From: Reticulascus tulasneorum
Lineage: Eukaryota; Ascomycota; Sordariomycetes; Glomerellales; Reticulascaceae
Direction: 5' to 3'
Length of the DNA: 64,000 nt
Assembly: GCA_001557505.1 (NCBI GenBank)
Contig: LSAX01000009.1
Location: forward strand, 496,001 to 560,000
Positions within the stretch are counted from its first letter, which is position 1; every line of letters begins with the position of its first letter. Positions 10,551-23,152 of this stretch are shown one piece after another. A model generated the notes under the pieces. The model did not search any database. It had not been told where the DNA came from and was given only the letters and a program-made list of their open reading frames with translations. A program made the position numbers and the translations under genes.

Positions 10551-12461
10551 AAGCTTGACGCCTCCGGCATCCAGGACCCCGAACACCAATGGCCAAGCCG
10601 ATCCCCATCCGTGGGTCCTGGCATGTGGGAACTTGAAGGTTGGATGGTCTCATTTTAGTCGCCTGCTCGGAGCCCGCCGACTCCCTGCCAGACTCACACC
10701 AACGCATCCCGCCTGCACATCCCCGCGGGACCATGCGTCACTTTGCTGCTGAGCTTCCCGTCGAGCTTGTGCCGATCCCTGAGATGCGGGAATTTGAGAG
10801 TGGGTATGTGTATCGCAACTGGCCCTGGACGCAACACGCCTGCTCGAGTCGGGTTCCGTCGTCGACCGTGGGCATGCGAGGTCAAGGGAGCTCGAGGCTT
10901 TCGGCGAGGACCCCGCTATAAAGGAACGAGTGCCCCTCCATCACGGGCTTTCGGTCGCGGGGACGCATGGGCGCGAGGGCCGAAGTCTGCGAAGAAAAAC
11001 TCTGCTGCTCTCACTTTTCGGATCGAGCTCTTCGAGGGCGTCACGATGAAAAGATTCTTCAGCATCCTTTTGCCGGATCATCGATGAAGCTACCGAGCTG
11101 CACCGGATCGTCACTCGCTCATTCTAGTCGCCTCCTGTTGGCTGCTATCTCTACACAGGTCGCCTAGTGTCTAGGGATTCACAGGGATACTCGACGCAGT
11201 GGGACCAAATGGTGCAGCACAACAGCTTCAGATTCACGCAACCAGGCGTGCATCTAAGGTTTGATAAGATAGGGATCAAGACCGGCACTGGTTGTCGGAA
11301 GCTGGTCGAGCTGCAATGGCTGTGCTAGCCATGCAAGACCGGCTTCGATGACCTCAATCCTGTCAAGGGTTGTTGGATATTGCTCATACAGGAGGATCCT
11401 CATACGGCAATCTACATGGTATTCTACTCGACTAAAGATGGTAGCGTGCCCGTCAGTATGGGTGGTGGCCGCTAAAGAGAGAGGGAAAGGCTGGATGGAG
11501 ATATGATTGCGATAGGGGAATCATTGGTTGGTGGGTGACGGTGAGGTATTGATTACTACCTTGTCTGGACAGCGTACTTTAGGTTGCACCTCGTTCTTGG
11601 GACAGGTAAGGTAGAAAACCAGGAGGTGACCGTTCATTGGGGGGTCATTCCGCCGGCACCCGGTACAAGGTAGCGGGTGTCAGGTGCTGGGTGACCAAGG
11701 TACCACCTCCTCCATCTTGAATATTATAGACCAGGTTTCCCCGATAAGGCATGGGGCTTAATGGTAGACTAAAACCACTGTATTCAGCTGCAGTGGGCTC
11801 TGACAGGGCTCACTGCAGCTTCCCCTTCCCCTGAGGTACCAGCGTAGTGCACCTGCAGTGGGTGGTACCTCCACCCTAAGGCAGAACTTGGAAGGTAAGG
11901 TAATTATGGACTCCGTACCGTAAGAAACCCCCCCATGGAGGCCCCATTGCCCGGCCAGACAAGGCGTTGGAACACCCCTGGCAAAACGTCGCCTCTCCTG
12001 GATGGGATTGGTTTGGGCTGGCTACCTTAGTTAGGAAAGAAAGAGACCGGCCAGACGAACGACCACCGATCACTGATTTCACTACTCCGTACCTTGGATT
12101 TTATCGTGTGTTTAGTGGACGAACTGGCAATTGGACAAACAATCATTTGCATCGACTGTATTTCATCTTGGGTCGACTTCGATAGTCTTCCGCTGCTCGT
12201 TACCCCCCCTTCTCCCGCACGGCTCTGTTGCATCCCGACGACATCCAACTCTCACAGCCTCGGGGTAAAACGCTCATTCCGGAGGCACGTCAGCGCTTCA
12301 TCCCCAACGAGACCTCCTCCGACTCGCGCATTCCATTCGGAACTGTCTACCTGCACAGACATCGACGTAGCCAACACTCTTTATACTTATGCTCTCCCCA
12401 ATCGAATGAGCCACTCGATGGGACCGTCCCGATCGGTGGAAACTAGGACGGTGCTTCCACC
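10551..12461. other. Long intergenic region upstream of Rictor
   Basis: About 1.9 kb without a supported gene separates uricase and Rictor, whose starts face outward. A GCTATAAAGG sequence lies near 10916 but leads to no convincing ORF. The segment 11640-11880 is rich in repeated GGTACC and GCAGTGGG words and holds a perfect 10-bp inverted repeat. Confidence 0.45.
11786..11820. repeat. Inverted repeat, 10-bp perfect arms
   Basis: AGCTGCAGTG at 11786-11795 and its exact complement at 11811-11820 flank a 15-base spacer. Another GCAGTGGG copy lies shortly downstream, near 11853. A role as hairpin or paired binding site in the Rictor upstream region is possible but not shown. Confidence 0.5.
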
Positions 12462-15400
12462 ATGTTAAGCGCATCCGCAACACCGACCCAAAAGGCATTC
12501 ACGCCTCAACAGTCGTCCGCCACCCTCAATACCCTCAATACACGCTCCAGCTTCGAACGAGATGGCGGTGCGAATCTCCAGCCGCCTGTCCCGTCGACGA
12601 ATGGCGCCCGAAGCCTCGCGGCCTCCGCCGTTAGCTTCGCACCCCGCGGCTCCTCCCTCAACCCCAGCAGCATCGCCCCGGGGAGCTTCAGCTCCGAATT
12701 TCGCAGCCAGATGATGCCCTCCCGCACTGGGTCCCGAGCCGATGTATACAGTTTGGACAAGCTCGATGAGGACGACCCATCCGCGGCCGACCAAATCCTG
12801 GCTGCGTTTCGGGAGCAGCTGAACCGCGAGATGAAGATCAAGGAGGGGAGCGAGAACATGCTGGAAGCCTTAAATAGTAAGAAGGCAAAGCAGACAAAGG
12901 AGCAGAGGGCGAGGGTGGAAGCAGAGCTCAACTCTTCGAACCAAAGAATTAAGGAACTTCGACAGAAGATTGCGGACGCTCAACGAATAAAAGCTATACC
13001 TACGACGCCGACGCGGGCAAGAACGGCAGAGACCCTGTTTCAACCCAATGGCTTGCGCTCGCCTCCTAGTGCGTCGCGTAGCGGAGCTGGGTCCGATTTC
13101 GAAGAGACCATCGAACAGTCTCCGACCTTCGCATTAGCCGAGCTGCTCCAAGCCCTGGAGGTGGAGGGAATGGCACCCGAATACTACGTGACCCGCGGGA
13201 ACAGCCTGGTCGACTTGTTCCGGAGGCACCCCACCCTCAAGTACGACCTCGTCTGGTCTGTCTTCGGTCTGCGCATGCAGGTAATGCTCTTGAGCGAGGC
13301 CAGGGAGGTGGTGGCCGCAGGGTACAGAATGATACGCTATGCGATCTCGGATGTGTCGTCCCTGAAGAAGATCAGAAGCTTGAACACAGATTTCATTGTT
13401 GTAACGTGAGTTAGTCCCATGTCCGGATTTGGGTACTATAACTGACAGGAAGCAGATCTCTGATCAAGGATCGAAAGGCGGATTTGGAGCGCGAACAAGC
13501 ATTGAAGTTTGTGCGTGCCTTCATCGACGTCAAAGATGGCATTCGGGAAATCTCGAGGGCAGTTGTTAGGACCATTGCCGCCGTGGCTGAACACGTCGAA
13601 GACAGACTCCGCTCCATATGTATTCAGACTCTGGCCGAAATACTCATTCGAGACCCGCCGCTGGTCGTCTCCTCTGGCGGCCTGCCACCTCTTTCAGAGG
13701 CTCTCATAGAAGGGAGTTTCAAATCGCCCGATGCTCTTACCGGAGCCTACCTGCTTCTACTGGATCACCCTCAGAAGAGAAAGTATTTGCGCTCAGGATA
13801 CGACTTGGAGGTTCTCTTCACAGCATTTACCGACACTCTCATCTCGAATGAAACCCTGCTCAAACAAAACTCGAAAGCAATAGCCAAGATCCTAAGGAAT
13901 TGGTCCGGCCTCATGGTGCTCGCGATGCATGACTTCCGTGCAATCAAATCGCTGATCATGAGCATGGTTCTGCCCATCCCGTCCATCAAGGAGACGGTTA
14001 TAGATCTCATGTACTCGCTGCTTCGGATCAAATCGCCTTCATGGGCATCGTCTTTTCTTGCAGGCAGACGACTCACCACCTACGGGCGAGTGGCTACACT
14101 CAAGCAGTCTTCCGGTCAGAGCGCACCCCTGCCTTCACAGGACGAAGACAGTGGCGAGCAAAACTTTATGGACCATTACACTGCTCTGCTTCTAGCGACC
14201 TTCATTCGAGCCGGGCTACTACCCAATTTGCTCCACGTGGCGCGACATAGCGATCCACCCTTGACTCGAAAAACATGTCTACTCATCGGAGAGGTGTTGA
14301 AACTGTCGAGTCGTCTGCTCCCTACGTCATGGAGCAGCGAATTATCACTGTTGCCCGAGCTTTTCGCCGCGGCGACGCAATTCAAGGATGACAGCAGGTT
14401 CGTGGCCTCGGGAATTGTATACCAGATAAGTTCTGTCAGCAAAACCTTGTACCGAAGCTCGCCAGGCTCGGCAGGAGTCGGATCTCTACCGTCCAGCAGC
14501 AGCTTGGCGGATCTTACGGAGGATCAGCCCAAGAGCAATCCAGCGGTCATCCTTCAAGATGCCGCCTTCAGACAGCTGCTAGTCGACTCCAACGTGTTAA
14601 ACAGCTCCAACTATATCAAGTGGAACTGGGATATCATCTTGAAAATCATTGACGGACCACTCCAGAATGGCAAGAGGCTCGAGGAAGTCAACAAAGTGTC
14701 CAAATTCATGAATCGCATCATGAGTTTCTATCGGCCCTTTAAGAACAGGTTCGCGGATTTGTCCAGTAACAAGAATACTCAGAAGTATGTTAAAGTTGGA
14801 TGTGCCCTGATGCACTCGCTGCTTCAGTCACCGGAGGGAGTCAAGTATTTGCAAGACAGCAAGCTTCTTAGGCAGGTGGCTGAATGTCTCGCTCAATGTG
14901 ACCCAGTAAGTGGCAAGAACTCGCAGACGCAGGGAATTAGTGCTAACAATTGCCATAGAGTAGTGGACTTACCTCCCAGGATCCAATGTTTGCTCCAGGA
15001 CGCCTTCAAAGCACTTTGTGCGCAGGGTATTTCCCGATGCTAGGGGTGCTGAGCAGTGATCCAAGAGGCCTGGAGCTCATGCAACGCTGGAGGATGTTTA
15101 ACATGATGTATCACATTCTTGCACACAAACAGCGCCCTGACTTAATCAAGCTACTGCTGTCGAATTTCGACTACAGCGTACAAGGTCATCCCCGAGTGCT
15201 TATTGAGCAGGCACTCACATCTGGGACGAAGGAGATCCGCATTTCCGCGACTAACGTTTTGCGAAAGTATGCTGCGCGGCCTCTCAGCCAGTCCGTCCCG
15301 ACACAGGGAAAAGTCGATTGGAAGTGGGCCATCGAACGTCTAGTGGATCAACTGTATGATCCCGAGGTGGAGGTGTGTGCGATGGCGGTAAAGATTCTGG

Positions 15401-16692
15401 AAAAAGCATGCAACAGGAGAGCTTACCTGGAGTTCATCGTTCAATGTCGACCGGCATTAGACCATCTGGGCGAGATAGGCGCCCCCCTATTGCTCCGATT
15501 CTTGTCGACATCCATTGGCTACCACTACTTGGATGGCCTCGACTACATCAGCAATGAGATGGACGACTGGTTTCTCGGCCGAAATGACTCGTACGTCAGC
15601 GTGATAGAGACGAGTCTGGCAAAATCATTCCTCGAGAGTTCGGAAGAGAACCAGAATCGCATGAGCATGGTCGATCAAGCGCAAGCAGAGGCCGAATTCA
15701 CCGACAGTCACATACCGCCACACTTTTATCGCGAGCTTGCGCGGACACAAGAAGGTTGCAAACTCCTGAGAGACAAGGGCCATTTTGCCGAGTTCGCGAG
15801 TACTATCCGAGAGTACGGGATGCAGTCAGAGGACCAAGAGCTGATGACAAAGGTCAAAGGCTGCATGTGGGCCGTTGGCAATGTTGGGTCAATGGAACTC
15901 GGTGCACCTTTCATCGAATCCTGCGATGTCGTGGAAGACATTGTCAAGATTGCAGAGCAGCATGAGGTGATGAGCATTCGCGGAACTGCCTTCTTCGTTC
16001 TAGGACTCATCTCGAGATCCATCCATGGTCTGGAAATTCTTTCCGAGTGCGGCTGGGACTCCAACTTGTCACCCACAGGCAATTCACTTGGGTTCTGCAT
16101 TCCGAACAGCCTACCAAAGTTCTTCTCGTTCGAACCCTGGAAGCACACCATCGCATCATCCGTTCCGCTGCCAGACAGTCAAAAGACGACATTGATCGCG
16201 CCACCTCCTACGGCAGCGCATCCACCCTTGGAGAAAGACGAACTGCCCGCGGAGGACGATGAGGAAGGGGTAACAAATAGGATTCTTGACCTTGTTGTCG
16301 ACCTGGGCAACATGGTGCTCTACAAGCGCGCTATGAGCGAGCTGATGCAGATCAGGCAACGCAAGGCGGCTGGGTTCAGGTCTCCAAAACTATTCCGGCG
16401 CATAATGGCCATGCTCGAGTATAACCACTATCGACTACCCATACGACGGATGGTGATTGAGATGTTCGACAAAAGCGTCCTGAGACGTATTGTATTCGAT
16501 GAGGATGTGGGCGAGGAAGAAGAGGAAGATGAAGGATCTGATGAGGAGGGTTCCGAGTCGTCGTCATCTGGTGACGAGAGTCGAACCGAGAGGCAGCGGA
16601 GTATTTCCGATCCTGCGGATCTGGAGAAAGATACTCGTAAGAGGAGCAAGCCAACATCCAGACCACGGGGCGCTTCCAACCAAGAGACTTGA
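12462..16692 (+). CDS. Rictor-family TORC2 subunit (STE16/TSC11/AVO3)
   Basis: Three exons, 12462-13405, 13456-14905 and 14959-16692, give 1375 residues; the introns are 50 and 53 bp and the second has a TGCTAACA branch site. Residues ~105-185 form a charged coiled segment resembling an HR1 domain. The long helical-repeat body begins around FVRAFIDVKDGIREISRAVV, typical of the Rictor N-terminal domain, and continues through a later block (KVKGCMWAVGNVGS, FFVLGLISRS) matching the conserved C-terminal region. The tail is acidic and Ser-rich, then basic. The protein scaffolds TOR complex 2, controlling AGC kinases, actin and membrane homeostasis. Length matches fungal Rictors. The start is the first ATG of exon 1. 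Confidence 0.92.
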
Positions 16693-17460
16693 AACCAAGG
16701 CATTTTTTCCACAAAGTCTCGAAAGCAGACAAACAACAACACAAAAGGGGAGGCGATGGCACAAGACAGGCTCCTCGACATTTGTATTTTAGCCGCAGAT
16801 TCACGCATTTACTGCATATGGGTGGGGATTAACGCGATGAGGGCGGCGGCAACCGCGAGACATGGCGTTTGTTAGAGTGTCATCTTTGTACCATATCACC
16901 AAGGGTAACTGGGGGAATGGATAGTTGGGTTGACTCTACATCAGGCAGGCTGGGGGACGGCCAGGACTTGCCATCACCGAATTGAATTGGCTGGCGTCCG
17001 GTGGCCATTGGTGTAGGTATTCTGTATGAGCAGGGTGTTCGGTAGGAAATTCAAAAGTCATTGATTCCACATGTTCCCTTGTCAATCAATATGTGAAGAC
17101 TCTGTATTGGGTTGTAGGAGGAGCTTCAGATTGACCAAGTCCATGTGAACTATTTGATGACACTCGCAAAATCAGGGTCTTCCGCCTTGCAGCCACATAT
17201 TCTCTGCCTTGACTATTTATGGTCAGATGTCAACAACGATGGCTTAGTCCACAAGGGTCATTTATGACCATGACGATGAATAACGTGACGGAACTATCTG
17301 CCCCACCCCCACGAATTGTCGTTGAAATGGTGCTTCGCCCGATAGAAAGCGAGTCAAGGCCGCATGCCCGGTCCGGACCTCAATCTGCGGCCTATAATTT
17401 CTCATTGGCCTTGGTTGGCATTCTAAGTGAGGACTGGTAGACCCAATTCGAAAAGTCACA
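16693..17460. other. Intergenic region between Rictor and THI20
   Basis: This 768-bp gap holds the Rictor 3' UTR and THI20 promoter. I looked for a thiamine pyrophosphate riboswitch, as used by some fungal thiamine genes, and did not find its conserved core here. Confidence 0.45.
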
Positions 17461-19552
17461 ATGGTTCAAGGCAGAGTCCTAGTCATTGCCGGCTCAGACA
17501 GTTCTGGCGGAGCGTGTGTCAGCCCACTGCCATCTAAATCCAAGTTCGTTCGCTGATGAATGCAACAGCGGCCTAGAAGCGGACCAGAAGGTCATTGCGG
17601 CCCATGGCTGCTATGCCATGACGGCTACCACGGCGTTGACGGCGCAGGATACCACTGGCGTGTATGATATCCATCATATCCCGCAGGAGTTTCTGGTTAA
17701 GCAGATCGATGCTTGCGTCAATGACATTGGGGTTGATGTCGTGAAGACTGGTGCGTGGGATCTGTCGAGGAGTGTGAGGTTCATGCTAATGTTGGAGTGC
17801 AGGCATGTTAGCGTCGGCTGCGACGATTCAGACCGTGGTGAACGCCCTGAGAAACCACGGGCTGAAGAGAGTCGTTGTAGATCCGGTATGGTCTGACCCC
17901 TGATAGCACGCCCATCTCACACTCTACTAGGTCATGGTTGCAACGAGTGGAGCACAACTTCTGCCCCGCGAAGCCGTCCAAGAGCTACGATCATCACTCC
18001 TGTCTCTGACCACAGTCTTGACGCCTAACCTTCCCGAGGCGAAGCTCTTCCTCGAAGACGCAGGGCAGTCGCCGCCAGAGATCACGGGTGTCCAAGACCT
18101 AGAGGCCACAGCTCGCGCCGTGCAAGCACTCGGTCCCGAATGGGTGCTTGTAAAGGGCGGGCATGTGCCGCTGAAATCCGACCTGAGCGTCGCGCGGAGT
18201 CCGGAGGAGAAGCAGGTCGTGGTGGACGTTCTCTACGGACACGGGCAGATGTTTCGGATTGAGAGCCCTTACCAGGAGTCGAGGAACACACATGGGACGG
18301 GCTGCTCTTTAGCATGTGAGTTTCGTGAAAGGTAGGCATCTGTGAACACACGGCTGATGATAGCTAGCGGCAATTGCATCGAACCTGGCCAAGGGGATGG
18401 ACGTCCCGCAAGCATCGAAAGCGGCATGTCGGTACATCGAGGGAGCCATACGGACTGCCCCGGGGTATGGTAAAGGGCATGGGCCGTTGAACCATTTCCA
18501 TTCAACATACACTCTCCCATTTGCACAGTCTGTCTGTCTCGTTCCCCCCTGAAGTCCTCCGTTGACATGATCTAGAGGACGGTTTATCGAGTATCTTCTA
18601 GACCGGCCAGATGTAGCAGAGGTCTGGCATAGGTACATCAACCATCCATTCGTCCTTGGCCTGGGCGATAGTACGCTGCCTCTTGACTCGTTCAAGAACT
18701 ACCTGATCCAGGACTATCTTTATCTGGTTTACAATCACTGAAGGAGTATCCAAATGCTGGAAGTACGCTGACGCCTTCAGGTGCATTTCGCAAGGGCTAA
18801 TGCTCTGTCGGCTTATAAGGCGAAGAATATTCAAGATACTGTGTCTGTGAGTAGATCAATGAATGGAGTTTAGGCAACGTTCCGACCTAATCTACCCAGG
18901 GTGCCGCCATTGTGCTTCACATTGACCGGGAGATGAGTTTGCACATTGAGTACTGCAAAACATTCGGCATATCAGTGGCTGAGATCGAAGCAACAGAGGA
19001 ACACCAAGGTTGGTTAACAAGTTTGCCTTGCTTCGAGATAGTCACTAACAAAGACCAAGCATGCACTGCATACTCAAGGCAAGCAGTTCCACTAATGCCG
19101 TGATGTGTACATGGACGTCTAACCCGGAGTCTAGATACGTTCTCGACATCGGCCAGAGTGAAGACTGGCTTGCTCTCAAAATGGCCCTGGCACCATGTCT
19201 CCTCGGCTACGGCATCATAGCGAAGCAACTACACGGGGACACGAAGACGAAGAAGGACGGCAACTCGTACTGGAGCTGGATCGAGAACTATGTTGCGGAT
19301 GATTATGTTGACGCAGTCAAGATCGGTTCAGGTCAGTAGGCGCGTTCTGGGGCAAGACATGGAGCTGACGGTATATGCAGAGCTACTCGAACGACACGCC
19401 GTGTTGCAGTCGCCAGCGAGACTAGAAGAACTTGTGGCGATCTTCATACGGGCGACCAAGGTTAGTGACAAGATAGCACTCCGGTGACGAGAATCCGACT
19501 GACGACGGAACAGCTGGAAATCGGATTCTGGGAAATGTTTCCAGCCAGGTAA
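17461..19552 (+). CDS. THI20: HMP/HMP-P kinase fused to thiaminase II-like domain
   Basis: Twelve exons give 507 residues with every phase consistent: 17461-17513, 17569-17750, 17803-17885, 17931-18315, 18368-18527, 18576-18726, 18781-18846, 18900-19008, 19060-19078, 19135-19331, 19381-19460 and 19514-19552. The N-terminal half is a ThiD-type kinase: GSDSSGGAGLEADQKV near residue 12, VVVDPVMVATSG around 100, NTHGTGCSLASAIA around 227. It phosphorylates hydroxymethylpyrimidine for thiamine synthesis. The C-terminal half, from about GRFIEYLLDRPD, is TenA/thiaminase II-like with FVLGLGDSTLPLDSFKNYL, IQDYLYL and a final FWEMF. This fusion is the yeast Thi20 architecture. Exon 9 is only 19 nt and intron 9 (19079-19134) starts with GC instead of GT. 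Confidence 0.93.
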
Positions 19553-20664
19553 GGGCTTGGTAATGATATGAGAGGGAGGTAGAAGTGGGAAGTGTTCAAA
19601 AGTATCGTGAAGGCTGTGGTGGGGTTTGCTTCAGTTCCAGACATAGTATTAGAGGCATCAAACGGTAGCATATAAATATCCAGCAACAATCAAAATTAGT
19701 AGTGTAGAAAACAGAAGAGAGGCATTTTCAGTGGCAGATATCATCTCTCATTTCACGGATTGCGACGTCTAATCCGGAAGATGGTGCCTGACGATGCTGC
19801 CAACACGACGAGGCTCCTTGGAGCAATTAAATGCGTGTCGAAGTACCCAAGTGTAAGTTTGATAGTCAAGGATTCCCCGTTCCTCGACCGTAATTCACGT
19901 AATCTCTTCACAAAGCAGTATCATGCACACCTCTCTCTCTCTTCGAGGGATGAACCCAGAAGAAGGCTGGCAATTGCAGTACGGGCCAATGCGCAGTAGT
20001 CTCCTTGATGAGTTGTCGTCCGCCTGTTCGTTGCTCCTTGCCAGGGGCTGGGGGGCCGAACAAAACAAACCTCGGCCAAAGCAGCCCCCACAGCCAATCA
20101 CAGCGCCTGGCATTCCCTGTAATTCAGCAGTCTTTCTGCACCTCATCCAGCACACAAACACCCCCGGTCGCGACTCTGGCCATTGAATGGGAATGAATGA
20201 TGAATGCATGGCCAGGAGAAGCTCATCCGATCCCCCATCCCCCCAAATCAAATTGATGCACCAATTACCAACCCTCTCACATCATCATCATCATCATCCT
20301 CCTCCCCCAACCTTCTTCTCTCTCTGGGCACCCAACCTTTCTTCTCCCCCAGAGATCCATAACCTCGCGATTTGGAACATCATCACCGTAAGTTATCCCG
20401 CCCTTCCCCCTGTGAGACCTTTCCCCAGGTGCGCAATTTACCTGGTTGGGGGGTGCTTGCCCACAAGAGGACTTTGTACCTTGTACCTCGGTCGGCTCAG
20501 CGACGCGGTAAACAAACCATTGGCCTGCCTCCCGCCCCCCAGCGTAGAGCCTCAATTGAAAGAACCGGATACCAAACACATCCACGAAAAAAACAAACGC
20601 GGCCAAACTGACATTGCCGTCTGAATTAGGACTTCCCCCGCGCGATAGTCGACATCTATCCACC
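19553..20664. other. Intergenic region and leader of the Mpv17/PMP22 gene
   Basis: About 1.1 kb without a supported gene. The second half is pyrimidine-rich and contains a CAT microsatellite. A GTAAGT donor at 20390 with several possible acceptors before the start codon suggests an intron in the 5' UTR, which I cannot confirm. Confidence 0.4.
20280..20299. repeat. CAT trinucleotide microsatellite
   Basis: Six uninterrupted CAT units plus a partial one lie in a pyrimidine-rich stretch about 370 bp before the Mpv17/PMP22 start codon. Confidence 0.7.
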
Positions 20665-21666
20665 ATGTCGGTCAAATTCGAGAAGGACACGGTGCGCCGG
20701 ACCGTGGAGCAGGCCGTTAAAGGCGGCGAGGGCGCTCCTCTGCCCGGCACCAGTGGGAAGCACCCCTTCGCCGAGGCCGTCGGCACTGCCCTCACCGGTG
20801 GAGAGAAGAATGCAGGCTCCAAGGGCTATCTAGCGGTTCGTTTTCCCCCTATCCCTCGCGAAATCCACGACCTCGAGACGCCGGCGAGGCGGGGAGAGCT
20901 TCTGTTCTGTTCTGTTCTGTTGGGGAGACACGAAAAATGCTGACAGGGCTGTTTGGCAGGCTTACATCAAGCAACTCGAGGACAACCCGCTGCGAACGAA
21001 GATGCTCACGGCCGGCACCCTCGCCGGCCTGCAAGAGCTGATTGCCTCGTATCTGGCCAAGGACCGCAACAAGCACGGCAACTACTTCACCGCGCGCGTG
21101 CCCAAGATGGCCGCCTACGGCTCCCTCGTCAGCGCCCCGTTGGGCCACTTCTTGATCTGGGCACTGCAGAAGGCTTTCCACGGACGCGTTAGCTTGCGGG
21201 CCAAGATCCTGCAGATTATAGTCAGCAACTTGATCGTGCGTACCCCCGGTTGTGTACTTGGATTGGAAAGATTGAAATAAACTGACTGCTCGTTTGTTAG
21301 ATTGCGCCGATCCAAAATAGCATCTACCTCACCGCCATGGCCATCATCGCCGGCGCCAGGACGTACCACCAGGTCCGCGCGACCGTCAAGGTCGGCTTCT
21401 GGAAGGTCATGAAGGTCAGCTGGATCACCTCGCCCATCTGCCTCGCCTTCGCCCAGCAGTTCCTGCCCAACCAGCTCTGGGTTCCCTTCTTCAACCTCGT
21501 GTCCTTCATCATCGGCACGTACATCAACACCGTCACCAAGAAGAAGCGCCTCGCCGCCCTCCGCAAGAAGCACTTCGGTGACGACCGCCGAGCACCGTCG
21601 TCCGTTGGTGGACGGCCGGAGGATTACCCGCCGGTCGGCCCCATCGGCTCCAACCCGCCATACTAA
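20665..21666 (+). CDS. Mpv17/PMP22-family membrane protein, probably Woronin sorting complex protein
   Basis: Exons 20665-20835, 20960-21235 and 21301-21666 give 270 residues; introns are 124 and 65 bp. After a ~55-residue polar N-terminus, the Mpv17/PMP22 pattern begins at YIKQLEDNPLRTKMLTAGTL, followed by four hydrophobic segments and the family signature near KVMKVSWITSPICLAFAQQF, with VPFFNLVSFIIGTYINT as last segment. The C-terminus is basic, then Pro/Gly-rich. Proteins of this type sit in the peroxisomal membrane; in filamentous ascomycetes one member, WSC, organises Woronin-body formation. The match to WSC rather than another PMP22 paralogue rests on recall of its N-terminus. Splice junctions are supported by continuous frame. 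Confidence 0.88.
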
Positions 21667-22372
21667 ATGTTCCTTAAAACGAGGGTGATCTATCGCCGAG
21701 GGGGACGGGGCGTCGGCTCTGCCTTGGTACGGGAATGGATATCCATAATACACACGCTACGTTGATCTAGTGGACTGGGTTGGCTGGAGTTGGGTCTTGG
21801 GGATGTAGTGATGATATCAGTCTGAGGATAGGGGAAGTGGCCTAGTCTGGTTTGAGGAAGACCGGCTGAGCTTTCTTGTAAAATTTGATGTTATTGTGAT
21901 GCTACATGTCTTGTGCTGGTAGATAGGTAGAATGTGGGTTCCCTGGTAACATCACTGGTGAATTAGCACGGCGAACACTGTTCAAATTATCAAGTGGTGC
22001 AAACTAAGCTTCTATTCCTGCATTGACCTGCTGGTTCAGACTTCCCCAACACCGTTGTTGAGGTTCCGATATTTGCCAGTGAGGTTCCATGTAGGATGTC
22101 CCTGCTCAAGCCACAAGCCGCATCTAACATGGCCGAGCCGAGCTGCGAAACAATGTTGCCTCGAAACCATTACGGCCAGGCATTTATCCAAGTCTTTGGG
22201 CCCACGCTTGACTTCCGGCAAGTATTTCTAGCTGGCTCTCTCCAAAGCAGCTGAAATGTCTTGCCCAACAAGTGGCTTCTCGCGGCCTACCCTGGCTGGA
22301 GAGTATCTACCCAGGAGAGCCGCTCCTGGCATGACTTACGTGTTTGACTTTCTTCACTCCTCATCGGCCATT
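21667..22372. other. Convergent intergenic region
   Basis: This 706-bp gap lies between the 3' ends of the Mpv17/PMP22 gene and SNF8. No ORF, repeat or RNA gene can be supported. Confidence 0.5.
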
Positions 22373-23152
22373 TCACTCCCCGACACCACTCTCCCCTGGA
22401 TCAAGCATAAACCCTGGGCTCCAATACTCCCATTCCGGGCACTGCTTGTCGACCCACAGCATCCCCTCGCCCATGAGGTCCTCGATCGCGGTCTGGGCTC
22501 TTGCCCTCGGCCACCGCAAGTTCACCATGAGCATCGATATGCTCACGTACCCCAGCACCTGCACCGCCTCCAGCACCGCACTCTGATCTGTATTCAGCTC
22601 CTTCGGGATCGACCGTATATATGACTTGCTCCCCACCCGTATCACAGAGTACGAGCTCCCCAACGGCTTCAGCGTCCCGACGGCCCGCAGCACATCGTCC
22701 TCCGTAATCTCGTTGCTCCCCTCCATCCGTGCCCGCATGATCCGCTCCCTCACTTCTCGCACCCCGATCAGCCCGCCGTTCTCATCGCGCGTGGCGCCGC
22801 ACACCTCGACCACCCGCACGGCCAGCTCGAAGTAGAAGTCGTTGACGGAGCGGCCGAGCAGCTGCGCCCAGATAGAGCCGCCCGCTGTGCCGGCGGAGGA
22901 GCTGCTAGCGAGGGGGTCGACGCCGATGGCGGTGCACATGCGCGCGAACTGGGCGCGGAAGGAAGGGTCGGAGCGGATATCTTTGGCGTGGGTTTGGGCG
23001 AACTGCTGGAGCAGGGAGCGAAAGACGGAGAGCTGGGTTTCGAGTGCTTGCGCATTGCTTGTTCGGAGGGTAGAGCCATGCGAGGCGAATTGTGCGGACG
23101 TTATCCGGGAGCGGTCAAAAGCCGCGAGGCCCACGCCCTTATTTCGGGACAT
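22373..23152 (-). CDS. SNF8: ESCRT-II subunit SNF8/VPS22 (EAP30)
   Basis: An intronless ORF of 259 residues from the ATG at 23152 (MSRNKGVGLAAFDRSR), which is where family similarity begins; an upstream in-frame ATG at 23200 would add 16 residues partly encoded by a tandem repeat and is unlikely. Landmarks are an N-terminal helical hairpin (LETQLSVFRSLLQQFAQTH), FYFELAVRVVEVCGATRDEN, then two winged-helix domains ending in NLRWPRARAQTAIEDLMGEG and LWVDKQCPEWEYWSPGF. With VPS25 and VPS36 it forms ESCRT-II on endosomes, sorting ubiquitinated cargo into multivesicular bodies. Confidence 0.94.
   Translation of the reverse strand: MSRNKGVGLAAFDRSRITSAQFASHGSTLRTSNAQALETQLSVFRSLLQQFAQTHAKDIRSDPSFRAQFARMCTAIGVDPLASSSSAGTAGGSIWAQLLGRSVNDFYFELAVRVVEVCGATRDENGGLIGVREVRERIMRARMEGSNEITEDDVLRAVGTLKPLGSSYSVIRVGSKSYIRSIPKELNTDQSAVLEAVQVLGYVSISMLMVNLRWPRARAQTAIEDLMGEGMLWVDKQCPEWEYWSPGFMLDPGESGVGE

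Noticed and set aside
10743..11167. ORFs after a TATA-like sequence near 10916
   Set aside because: Short, Arg-rich, no splice extension and no family resemblance.
16693..17460. TPP riboswitch upstream of THI20
   Set aside because: The conserved CTGAGA and downstream core of the thiamine pyrophosphate aptamer were not found in the leader or early introns.
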